A stretch of 64,000 nt of DNA, from the NCBI GenBank assembly GCA_950097015.1, contig CATNEN010000011.1, positions 248,001-312,000 on the forward strand. Direction: 5' to 3'. Both the position numbers and the translations under genes were made by a program. Below are positions 31,110 through 41,832 of this stretch, in pieces (position 1 is the first letter of the stretch; every line of letters begins with the position of its first letter). Source of the DNA: Macrostomum hystrix. Taxonomy: Eukaryota > Platyhelminthes > Macrostomidae. The notes under the pieces are model-generated. The model ran no database searches and had not been told where the DNA came from. It saw nothing but the letters and a program-made list of their open reading frames with translations.

Positions 31110-31640
31110 CTCGGCTTAGCCAGGCAGGCCGCTGATTGGCTGCAAACACTTATTTTCTCGACGCTCTAATTCTCTTCTTCGCCTCTCGGCTCTACTGCAG
31201 CCTGCCCCAACCCCAACACCCAACTCGGGGTGGCTAAGCCCCACTCCTCCCCTTCTCACCTCCATGGATGCGAGGCTGGTGCGAGCCAATTTTGCGTCTG
31301 CCACCCCCTGGCAATGTCATTGGCTGGAGGGCGCAGCCCGGCCCCGCCCCTGCTCTGATTCTCTCGCCCCTCCCCGCCACTATTTATTTGTGCGCTCCGC
31401 TCGCCATGCCATAACGCGCTCTCGACCGCCCTACCCTGCTTAATTGCTCCGGAAAACTTGGTTTGACGCGCGGTCTCTTACTCCGACGAATCAAATCGAT
31501 TACCTAAGATCAGATTTTGACACTTAGAAGAACCACACAGTGCATTGCGGTGAGCGCAGGCACAGAGCAGAGGATTGCCAATAATACTGAGCAGTCAGCG
31601 CGTGCACGACCTGCACTACTAGCCCGAGACGCGATTTATG
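31110..31640 (+). promoter_or_regulatory. GC-rich island with promoter-like elements
   Basis: Within an AT-rich region this segment has GATTGGCT and CATTGGCT (CCAAT-type), GCCCCGCCCC (GC box) and, about 40 bp further, CTATTTATTTG (TATA-like), all on one side of CpG-rich sequence. AGCTCCCGGTAAGATT at about 31645 would fit a splice donor. I cannot identify a downstream plus-strand gene, so promoter activity is only a suggestion. Confidence 0.35.
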
Positions 31641-32570
31641 AGCTCCCGGTAAGATTCGACTTTCCGCGTTTATTATTTCACCTGGTTGTTCTCATTGCTC
31701 GAGCGTCTTCGGTTATTTACGTTACGTTCGATGGAGTCCGAGTGGCCGTCTGCTCACTCGACACTTTTATTATCCGTTATTTCGATCATTATTGTCTGCA
31801 AAGTGTCCGTACGCCTCCAGGCTTTTGCTTACCCTAACACTCTGTAGTGCACAAGACCGACTGCAGGTGAGATGGCCAGGCAGATGCTGAGGTTCTGACC
31901 GCGCTGACCATTCACAGTCGCATTGGTTCTGTCCGATTGAGATGTCCAACCCAGCAGAAATTGCAGAAATTGCTTGCAAACTTGCCTAACTAGCATGCAA
32001 AAAGGTACGGTATAGTCGAACTCCACAGCTTAATTACAGTGAATGAGACTAGGCAAATATGCATTTACGTGTCAATTCCGATATTCATGGTAGATCGGCT
32101 ACTGCTAGTAGTTAAGCAGAATTATGAAAAAAACGAAGGCGCATTAACACTGCCTTTTAGGGTTTGACATTTGGTTTGTTGTTACTTTTTAGCAAAGTAA
32201 CTGCGACCATATCCAATCAATTTTCAAAATGGACGCGAATTCTCGCTTCTCTCGCCACTGTGGCATAAGAATTGTGCTCAAAGTAACAATTATTATTAAC
32301 TAAATCGCAGCACTGAAAACAAAAGTAATAAAATAGCGCGCTAGTGAGTAGATTCACAAAGTTGTTTTGATGTAAATCCACAGTCAGCAAGAAATACAAG
32401 AAATACAATTTTCCGTATTAAGGAAGATTGTACTGCAACAATATAAATGGGAACTGTAGGAAGTAATTGTGCACACCAATAACACATCGAAAAAATTTCT
32501 TCTGTTGCAGTTAAATGAGTTAGAAAATAACAGAAAGAAAAAAACTTTTATCTTGCACGACACCGTAAAA
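31641..32570. other. KDZ-element interior, no gene recognised
   Basis: AT-rich sequence between the GC island and the 3' end of the transposase gene. It probably includes the transposase 3' untranslated region. Confidence 0.45.
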
Positions 32571-35500
32571 TCAATGCATTTGTGCGATCACATCAACGCA
32601 TTGAAACCGCAGGTCTTCAAGGACATGGCGACAATGGGAAAGCAAGCCTGTTTTGCCTTGTAACGACTCGATTTCTTGATAGAGCCGTAACTGCAGACGC
32701 GAAGCTTCTTCGCGGATCAGATTTTTCTCCTCACCTATTCGGGAAAATAGAGACGAAGCTTCGATCATGAGAAGACGATACCGTGCAGCAGGTTCAGATA
32801 GAGACACGCCGCAGTAGACATCGGCCGTTGGATTGTAATATGTGGCCAGAGGTTCCCGTGAAAATTGTGGCAGATCCTTGGACCAAATGGCCGCCATTTC
32901 GCGCTGAACAACAGACAATCGCGCGATGTACACCTTGGCGTCGCTTTGTGCACTGCATTGGCGAAGGCTTGCATACAAGCGCAGCCGCTCAACAGCTCCG
33001 CACCGAAGGCGCTCTAATGGAGTCAGCGGAGAGGATTCTTCTTCAACTAAATACTCCTGAAGGTGCAGCTGTCCTCGTAGAAATAGCTGGTGCGGCTCAC
33101 GATCTGAAAAATATGATTTCATTGCACGACTGTTTTATTGCTTTACTCACGCGAGACAACCGCAATTAAGGCAGTGTGTTACCTTCTGGAAGCAATTTCT
33201 GCAAGAGACTGGTCAGAGACGCCGAGTGCCTGCGCAGCAAACGAAGTCTGTTTTGCAGCCATTTCCCTGGAGTGGAGGAAGTTGAAAAAAATTCTTTCAA
33301 TAAATCGGCGCCCATAAATGATAACCGCCATCGAATAACTGAATAAATGACATCCATTTTTAATACATTTGCTGTCAAAAGTTGAGGATATATACATTTT
33401 CAACCTTTAAACTGAGAAAATATGCGACAGAGAACAGAGAGATAGCATTAAAGTAAAAGGACAAAAAATCAAACACTGACCACATTCCAGTAAGTGACTG
33501 ACATTCGAACGCCAAATGTAATGAGCTAGAGTGTAAGTGCGGTGGTCAATGCGCATCTCCTTTAACTGTGGGCCGTATGGTCGGAACGATGAATTCAACC
33601 TCTCACAGTGTTCGCCATCGGTTAGGCCGCAGCCTTCAACGAATCTAACTGAGTTTTTTAGCTGAAATATGAAATAATAGGAATGATATGTGGCAAAAAA
33701 TATAATGTACAATCAAAACTATTTTCTTTCTTGTTTTGGTACGAACAAATGTAATACGAAATTTATAAATGAGACACAAAATACATACTCGGCAGGATGT
33801 CTTGTGAGCGAATGCATGAAAGGCGTTTACAGCAGGAACAATGGTTACATATGGATAGTCAGCCGCGATCTGCTGCAATCGACGGAACATCTTGCAGGCA
33901 ATGTCATAGACAAAGATGACTACCCCATTTACGCCACTTGCTTCCAAGAAGTATCGAAGACATTGTTCAGCGTATACAAGGCGTTCTCCTGGCGATCGGA
34001 TGTCAGCGCATGAAACTATAATTGAGTGGCGACAGGAGAGCATGAAGAGTCCGTTAACATCAAGGGCTCTTGAAGAAATTCTCCGAGTGACTGAGCCAGC
34101 TTGAAAATTCGAACACGAAGCAGTATCTTCGCCAGCTTCCTTGGGATCGACATCAACATGAATAAAAGGTGCCGGAAGACGACCATCGAGTGGTGATGGA
34201 CACAGCTGCTGACCAGCCCGGCGTCTGTGACGCAAACCCATGCACCCATCTCCTGTGACGATTGTTGTGGACGGCAACGAACCTGGAGTGTTCTGAATAA
34301 TTTGACGGATCCGCGATTTAAATTTTACAACAATTATTGATTCGTGTATACATGCGAATGCTTGCATTTTAGTAAATTTCAACAGTGATCTAATTAAGAG
34401 CAGCAATTTAGAAATTAGACACCGTAGCTGGGGTAGCAAATTTTAGACACAATGTGCACTTCGTCTATCGTCTTTCCTAAGGAAAACCTGCTCAATTTCG
34501 AAAAACAGTAGCAAGTTATTACTCACAGCATCTGGACACAACAAGCAACCGGTCGGCCAAGGAAGCACATCGCGAAGAAGTTGCCTATATCTTTTAAGCA
34601 CATCGTTTCGACGAAGAGCATCGTATAAATGCAGCCATGTCTGGAAACGAAAATGTTTTTCCAATTGTTATCGGCTTTGAGTTTGTTGGTAAAACGCTCT
34701 ATACTTAACCATATTTATATTTTAAGATACTATCCCATTTTTAGTATATAGGACTAGAAGATACAAGTTTTTTATAACTTACGCGCTGTCGACCCTCAGT
34801 GATATTATCAAACGTAAGCAAGCAGCGCACAGCTCGTAGAAGTGACATCTTTCCGTCGGATGTGAGACAATCGAGCATATCCAGAAGTCTCTTGTGAATG
34901 AATTTGTCGGAACTAACTTTTGTAACAGGAAAGTAGCCCGCAATAAGCATAGCATCGTTAATAGAACATTCCGCACAAAGATGAACTGACACAAAGATGC
35001 GATCTAAAATGATATTGCCCCAGAATGTAAATACGTAAAACAATGTTAATACGGGTAGCACCATCGCAATACACAGCAAATGTTAAAAATTACGTACGAC
35101 CAAGATGGTCGTATACATTAGCAGACGTGCTACTATGTAAATCCTCTCGGGAATTAACACAGCAATGAATGACAGGCCGCTCAGCAGGAGTAGAGTCTTG
35201 GTACATCTCTCCCTATAATGAGTTTGAAGAGTAAACGAAAGTCACATCCACGACATAAGAAGATGCACTTTCATATGAAGTTATGAACAGTCAACTTACA
35301 TTCCACTCGGTAAATTTGTGCACCAGAAAGGTGCCATGCGTATCTTTCATACAATCCGAGCAGAATTTGCTGGCGCATGTAGTACAATATACGAAACCAT
35401 CATTCATGCAGCGGCAGCACGGCTGTAGAATAAATTGCTTTAGACAGGCAGACGACTGCTGCTCAATAACTGGTTCTTCTCGCTCCCAGTCCTGTAGAGG

Positions 35501-35725
35501 CTGCTGCAACTTTGGTGATGCTGCCACGGAATCTACGACGTCCCAGTCCCTTTCTGCATGATCTGATACATGATCTGCTACAGAATGCTGAGAAGCTGCG
35601 GATTCCTGACTGCTTTGAGTAGTTTGCCGGTTAAAGTTGGCTCTAGCGACATTATAGGGCAGAAAGAGTGAACCACGGCCGCGGCGCCGCGATACTCGGA
35701 TGCCAAGATTTACTGAACGAGGAAA
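32571..35725 (-). CDS. KDZ-superfamily transposase, eight exons, N-terminus open
   Basis: Exons on the minus strand: 35725-35300, 35212-35098, 35003-34783, 34640-34527, 34427-33789, 33661-33481, 33266-33183, 33103-32571. All seven introns are GT-AG with matching phases, giving 770 residues without a stop; the true start lies upstream of the 35725 acceptor. Residues about 94-210 form a Cys/His cluster (CLKQF, CCRC, CTTC, CSDC, HLCAEC) like the CxC2 module that accompanies KDZ transposases. The RNase H-like core shows TGDGCMGL (Asp about 352), GLFMLSCRH, PGERLVYAEQCL, YDIACKM (Asp about 467), HAFAHKTSC and GLTDGEHCERLNS (Glu about 522), matching the family's D-D-E pattern. The C-terminus is helical and charged. 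The gene probably cuts and joins the element ends. The acceptor at 34427 is chosen on frame and is the least certain. Confidence 0.88.
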
Positions 35726-35769
35726 CTGAAATAAAATAAAGCATAAGAAAACTACAGTAAGGAAAAAGG

Positions 35770-36110
35770 AACAAAGTAGTGCTACAGCAGGGCAGGGGCT
35801 GGTGGTGGGGCAGGGGCAGGACTACTGCAGGGTTTGGGCAGGGGATGGGACTGGGCAGGGGCAGGGGGTTTGGGGCAGGGGCAGGGACAGGGGGTTGGGG
35901 CAGGGGCAGGGGGTTGGGGCAGGGGCAGGGACAGGGGGTTGGGGCAGGGGCAGGGACAGGGGGTCGGGGCTGGAGCAGGGGCAGCGGCTGAGGCTGGGTC
36001 TAGGGCAGGGGTAGGGCATCGGTAGAGGCAAGGGGTGGGGTAGGGGCCAGACAAGGGCAGTGCGAAAGTTGGACAGGGGCAGGGGCAGGGGCAGAGCAGG
36101 GTCCGTGTCA
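35770..36110. repeat. GGGGCAGGGGCAGG minisatellite
   Basis: A purine-rich tandem array of GGGGCA and GGGGTTGGGGCAGG units on the plus strand, just upstream of the first recognised transposase exon. G-tracts of four separated by short spacers could form G-quadruplexes. The frames through it are Pro/Cys or Gly/Arg runs; a Pro-rich N-terminal exon of the transposase cannot be excluded. Confidence 0.8.
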
Positions 36111-36439
36111 TATAAAGGGAACATAATAAATGACTTCGTTAAATCCAGCTTTATAGGCCACAGCTTGTAGTATATAAATATAACCTTCTAGCTAGTGGTT
36201 GGTATAGCTACCCTGGTAAGGTTGGCAGGTTGCTCATAACTGGAGATTTATCTTAATTTAAGTAATTAAATGAAATATGAATTGTATCTCATTTGTCATA
36301 TAATAGTTTAGGAAATCAAATAGATATAGCCTTATTTAATCACTTCGAAATAGTGCCTCGGTTAGCAATATAAAATCATAAACCAAGTTTAATAAATTAT
36401 TCTTTATAATAAATTATAAAGAAAAAAAGTATTCTTGTA

Positions 36440-38947
36440 TAAATACTGGACTGGACTGGATAGCTAGCTAGGACTAGAAAGCTAGGGAGGCAAGATAGGA
36501 CTAGACAGCTAGTGGGGGGGCAGGATAGCTAGCTAGGACTGGACAGCTAGGGGGGCAGAAAAGCTAGCTAGGAATGGACAGCTAGGGGGCAGGATAGCTA
36601 TCTAGGGGGGGCAGGATAGCTATCTAGGGGGGGCAGGATAGCTAGCTAGGGGGGCAGGATAGCTAGCTAGGGGGGCAGGATAGCTAGCTAAGGGGGGCAG
36701 GATAGCTAGCTAGGACTGGCCACCTAGGGGGGTGGCAAGATTTCTAGCTAGGACTGGACAGCTATGGGGCAGGATAGCTAGCTAGGACTGGACAGCTAGG
36801 GGGGCAGGATAGCTAGCTAGGACTAGGCAGTTAGGGGGGCACTGGGCACAATAGCTAGCTAGGACTGGACAGCTAGGGGGCAGGATAGCGAGCTAGGACT
36901 GGACAGCTAGGGGCCAGGATAGCTAGCTAGGACTGGACAGCTAGGGGCCAGGATAGCTAGCTAGGACTGGCCAGCTAGGGGCCAGGATTGCTAGCTAGGA
37001 CTGGGCAGTTAGGGGGGCACTGGGCACAATAGCTAGCTAGGACTGGACAGCTAGGGGGCAGGATAGCTAGCTAGGACTGGACAGCTAGGGGCCAGGATAG
37101 CTAGCTAGGACTGGCCAGCTAGGGGCCAGGATTGCTAGCTAGGACTGGCCAGCTAGGGGGCAGGATAGCTAGCTAGGACTAGACAGCTAGGGGGGCAAGA
37201 TTGCTAGCTAGGACTGGACAGCTAGGGGGCAGGATAGCTAGCTAGGGGGGCAGGATAGCTAGCTAGGGGGGCAGGATAGCTAGCTAGGGGGGCAGGATAG
37301 CTAGCTAGGGGGGCAGGATAGCTAGCTAGGGGGGCAGGATAGCTAGCTAGGGGGGCAGGATAGCTAGCTAGGGGGGGCAGGATAGCTAGCTAGGGGGGCA
37401 GGATAGCTAGCTAGGGGGGCATGATAGCTAGCTAGGACTGGCCAGCTAGGGGGGGCAAGATTTCTAGCTAGGACTGGACAGCTAGTGGGCAGGATAGCTA
37501 GCTAGGGGTGGCAGGATAGCTAGCTAGGACTAGGCAGTTGGGGGGCACTGGGCACAATAGCTAGCTAGGACTGGACAGCTAGGGGGCAGGATAGCTAGCT
37601 AGGACTGGACAGCTAGGGGGGCAGGATTGCTAGCTAGGGGGGGCAAGATTGCTAGCTAGGACTGGACAGCTAGTGGGCAGGATAGCTAGCTAGGGGGGGC
37701 CTGGATAGCTAGCTAGGACTGGCCAGCTAGGGGGGGGGCAAGATTTCTAGCAAGGACTGGACAGCTAGTGGGCAGGATAGCTAGCTAGGGGTGGCAGGAT
37801 AGCTAGCTAGGACTAGGCAGTTAGGGGGGCACTGGGCACAATAGCTAGCTAGGACTGGACAGCTAGGGGGCAGGATAGCTAGCTAGGACTGGACAGCTAG
37901 GGGCCAGGATAGCTAACTAGGACTGGCCAGCTAGGGGGGCAAGATTGCTAGCTAGGACTGGACAGCTAGGGGGCAGGATAGCTAGTTAGGACTAGACAGC
38001 TAGGGGGGCAAGATTGCTAGCTAGGACTAGACAGCTAGGGGCAGGATATCTAGGAGGACTAGAGGGCTGGGTAGCGAGGAGGACTGGATAAATATAGTAT
38101 ATATATATGTTATACTTTATATTGTAAAATGTATTTAATACTAATATAGATAATGTCTCTAAATTAACAAATATGACTAGATCATAACATAAAAAGCTAT
38201 TTGGTAGTTTAGAACAATTCAATAAATTTTCTTCATGCAAATGAGTGCCATATAATTTTTTATATAACTACTAACTAGCATTTATAATAACAAAAAAGCT
38301 ATAATTAAACAGTATTTATATAATTTATCAGCACATTATTGGATAAATAGATCAAATGTTTAGAAAATATATCATGCCTAGGCATAGCCTAGCTTGATTT
38401 CTACTTAACAAAAGTTTCACATCAGAAAAAGCCCATAAAGCTAAAGAACCTGAGTTAATAGTTAATTCCTGTAACCTGTTACTACAACTTTCTAATCTAG
38501 CAAGTAGTAATATAGTGGCTTTACTGTTACATTACAAGAAAATTCATATTCGACAAAAAGCAATCTTCAACTTCACCATACAATGTAAGTCACATCTATG
38601 TATAGCTTTAAAGCAACTGACTAGCTTGTAAATTCTGCAAGTAACATCAAACCTGATAATGAATCATATACCAGTGCCAGCCCGTGCTGATGAATTTTAA
38701 ATTCGTTTTTATTTAAACAGCACTTTAAAACAAAGTCGTATTTCAAAATTTAGGATTTTTAACAGGTTAAACAAAACACAATAAATCGCTTAATTTCTAG
38801 CCTTGCTGCATTGAAGTACTAGTTAGTTAAAACAGATGAGCTTTTTCCGGTCTAGTCCATAGAAGAAAGCTTAACAGACGAGCTTTTTCCAGGCTAGACG
38901 GGAGATATTTTAAGCTTTTTCCCCGTCTAGACCTCTGCCGTCGGGTG
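36440..38947 (-). repeat. Right inverted arm of the KDZ element with CTAGCTAG minisatellite
   Basis: Inverted counterpart of the left arm. The minisatellite fills about 36450-38070, with units such as GGCAGGATAGCTAGCTAGG and GACTGGACAGCTAGGG. A block with GGGGGGCACTGGGCACAATA recurs at about 36835, 37013, 37535 and 37825, giving higher-order structure. The outer 870 bp match the left arm closely, with single-base differences. Confidence 0.9.
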
Positions 38948-41832
38948 TTTTTTTCGTGTTGCTCAGAAGTCAAAACAGAACGATATCACCATCTATAAGT
39001 CTATTGCCAAGAGATGGATTTACTAAAATTTAATATAAGCAGTACCACACTACCAGTCTTCATCTTGTACGTTTGATCTTTTGTTGAAGACGACGCATTT
39101 TTATACGACCTGCACCCTAAATAAGTTTGGCATTATACATTTTTCAATCTCGTCAGCTCACTTAAATAAGTAGGCCCAACTTAAGAATAATAATTTATGG
39201 GCCCCTAGCAGTGCTGCCTGCAAATACTTGTAGCCTAACCTTTTTAATGTAGCCACATTTTCAGCTCTAGTTCGGCCTATTTTCTACTACAGTCTACAGT
39301 ACTAGGTTCAATGGCAGCACTCTTATTTTGCACTTTACCCATCCATTTCAGTTTTTAAGTGATTAGGCCTATGAATAAACAACCAGTTGATTGATCTTAA
39401 GGGAATGAAGCATGAACAAGTATTTTGTACTAGGCCTAAGCAGTTTAGCAGAAAAGAAAAGGCAAAATGCTTGGCCTAGTTCTGCAGAAAAGGCTCAGGG
39501 GCAATCTTCTGGTTTTAGGCCTACACATTTAATTATTAACAAAAGTTAACTTTTCCTAAATTAAGATAAGCAAAAATTTATAATTGTCTAGCTAGGCCTA
39601 CTGGCAGTGTATGGAGCTATGTCTATGGCAAAATAGGCCTAGGCCTACTTGCAGTTGCAGGTTTTGAATGACATGTCAATGTTATGTTTATGAGTTTAAA
39701 ACTTTGTCCACCTTGGAATTCTTTGCCTCAAATCCCACCTTGAAATGTAATAACATATTAAGGTAGAGGATTCCACCTCAAATTTTCTGTCTCTGTCTCA
39801 AATATATAGGGCCTACATGATAATAATATTACTAATATCAAATAAGTTACAAGTAAAATGTGAGACTTGATGCCATTATGAATTTTAGTCAAAATTGATT
39901 TAGAGAGCTCACTTTCAGTTGGAGGATTCAGCCTTCAATTCAGCCTTATCTATTTCTTGTTTAATAATGTAATGTGGTCAATAATAATGGTATCATGTGA
40001 CAAATATTACTAGGTAAGCCTATACTGAGTTGATAGTAGTCATACATGCGCAACACCTGGCCGACCCAGCCAAACCAGCCAGGTGAAACAAGGGCCAAGC
40101 AAGGTAAGTCACAAAAACCAATCAACTAAGTGCAAAAAAATTAAAGGGGGACCAAAGGACAAAAAAGGAAGGTGTGAAGAAGAAGAAAAAGGGGAGAGAA
40201 AAAATAGAGCAAATGAGAGCAAACTAGGCCTAAGTCATAAATAGAGCAATGAAACGAACTAGGCCTATGTTGCAATTGAGAGCAAACTAAGTTGTAAATA
40301 GAGCAAAAACTAAGTCACACAGCCGGCTAAGATTTGGGAGGTTGCACATGTATGATACTAGTTACAATTATCAAGACAAAATTCAATGCAGAATTCAAGG
40401 TGGAATTCAAAGTGCTCATCTAAATAAGAGTAGCATGAGTGAAAAGCTGCCTAAAAGGCCAAATAGCACTGGAAAGGACTACCAAATGATAGTCCTAGAC
40501 CAGTATACTTTTGATAGAGATAGATGGCACAATAGTACAATGTACATATCCTCTACTCAAGAAAATTTGGACTAGGACTCCATTGTTACTTGTGAAGCTT
40601 ATACCAGTAGGAAACCCTATGTGTATCTGATATTGGGAAGAGTGTCACTATTGTATTGAGATATATGTATATGGCATATTTTATATAACAATCACACTAG
40701 GGCCTAGTAGGAGCTAACTTTAGTAAGTTCCAATAGTTTTATAGTTTCACCCTATTGGAGCAAATAGGGGTTTATGTGGACAGCGTCCGGCACACTTGTG
40801 AAACATTGCCTGCGCGGCTGCAGGTCAAAAAAGGTCATTTGGTATGTGTCCATATTTTCGCAAAATCACCACGTAGCTGTTCTATTTTTAGAAATACACT
40901 ACGGAGATCAAAAATGGTCTTTCAACATTTTTTTCACAAAATCAATCATCTAGTTGAGTCAGACTGAAGATATTTAGACTGAAGATACAATATTGAAGAT
41001 ATATAGCAATTGCATGTTTGGGCTCTTTTTCTTGAAACCAGCTGCGCACTTGTGTGCCCAGCGGGAGTGTCCACAGCTTTTTTTAATTTTGCTCCATTAG
41101 TGTAGTTTCATAAAAAATTTTAACATAAAAGTTATAAGCCTACTTGAATATTTTATATTTTATATATATTATATTTTATAGGCAAAAATATTGAATTTGA
41201 AATGTTTTTATGTTTTTATTACTTTTATACTTGGTTGTAGCACTTTTTAATACACTTTTTGTTTATTATGGCAAAAATACATCTTTATGATTGATTGCCA
41301 AAATCTATATAATTTGCAGCATAGTATGAGTATATACCTTTTTTTCTTTGATTTTAAATATTTTTTTGTATTCGCTGTCACTTATTTTTTCTTGATAGTG
41401 ATTTGTGTTTTATTTTTAGGACTATCTTATTGCCTTTTGTATTTACCAAGTTAAAGTTAGGCAGCCTGTTGCTTTTTGTTGGTTTATTTCCTAAATATTC
41501 AGACACATTACCACTTTTTTGTAATAAAACAGAAAATTCATGTTCACCTTAAAAAGGTTGTTGATTACGATTACTCGTATGCATATGGTAAACTAAATAA
41601 AGGCCTAATATATGTTCAATTGTATTTTCTAGTCTGTGTTTATAGTAGACAAAGTTTCTAAAAAAAATAAAATGCTTGTAGCAGAATTTTCTATTCTTAG
41701 ACAAGATCTATTTTCTTAGACAAGAAGCTGTAAGCATTACATTAAGAGCATGCTATCACTCCTTAGATTGCAGAAATTAGCTATTAGCCAGCTTGCAAAA
41801 AAACCTTCAAGGTACCAGAGACTAATTGAAAA
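38948..41832. other. Intergenic region with TAGGCCTA motifs, no gene recognised
   Basis: AT-rich, with many TAGGCCTA-like palindromes between about 39360 and 40710. Short open frames such as 40342-40575 have no recognisable features. One likely MITE lies at about 40749-41102. Confidence 0.5.
40749..41102. mobile_element. Possible MITE with TGGAGCAAA ends
   Basis: The left end CTATTGGAGCAAA...TGTGGACAGCGTCCGGCACAC and the inverted right end CTAATGGAGCAAA...TGTGGACACTCCCGCTGGGCACAC match over about 50 bp with a small gap. I could not fix the target duplication, and no coding region is present. Confidence 0.55.

Larger units (their letters stand above)
23262..38947 (-). mobile_element. 15.7-kb KDZ-type transposon with long inverted arms
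   Basis: The outer ends are CACCCGACGGCAGAGGTCTA at 23262 and its exact inverted complement ending at 38947. Inverted similarity continues for about 1.9 kb (left) and 2.5 kb (right). Seven T's flank each side (23255-23261 and 38948-38954), consistent with a 7-bp target duplication, although a T run is weak proof. Between the arms are an eight-exon KDZ transposase gene (minus, 32571-35725), a six-exon second gene (plus, 25314-28241), a mariner remnant and a GC-rich island. KDZ transposases (Kyakuja-Dileera-Zisupton) are a known eukaryotic RNase H-fold superfamily; that this transposase mobilises the arms is inferred from position. Confidence 0.85.

Noticed and set aside
35779-36124. Gly/Arg-rich and Pro/Cys-rich ORFs in the G-tract array
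   Set aside because: Low-complexity repeat; no donor site found that would join the Pro-rich frame to the transposase exon at 35725.
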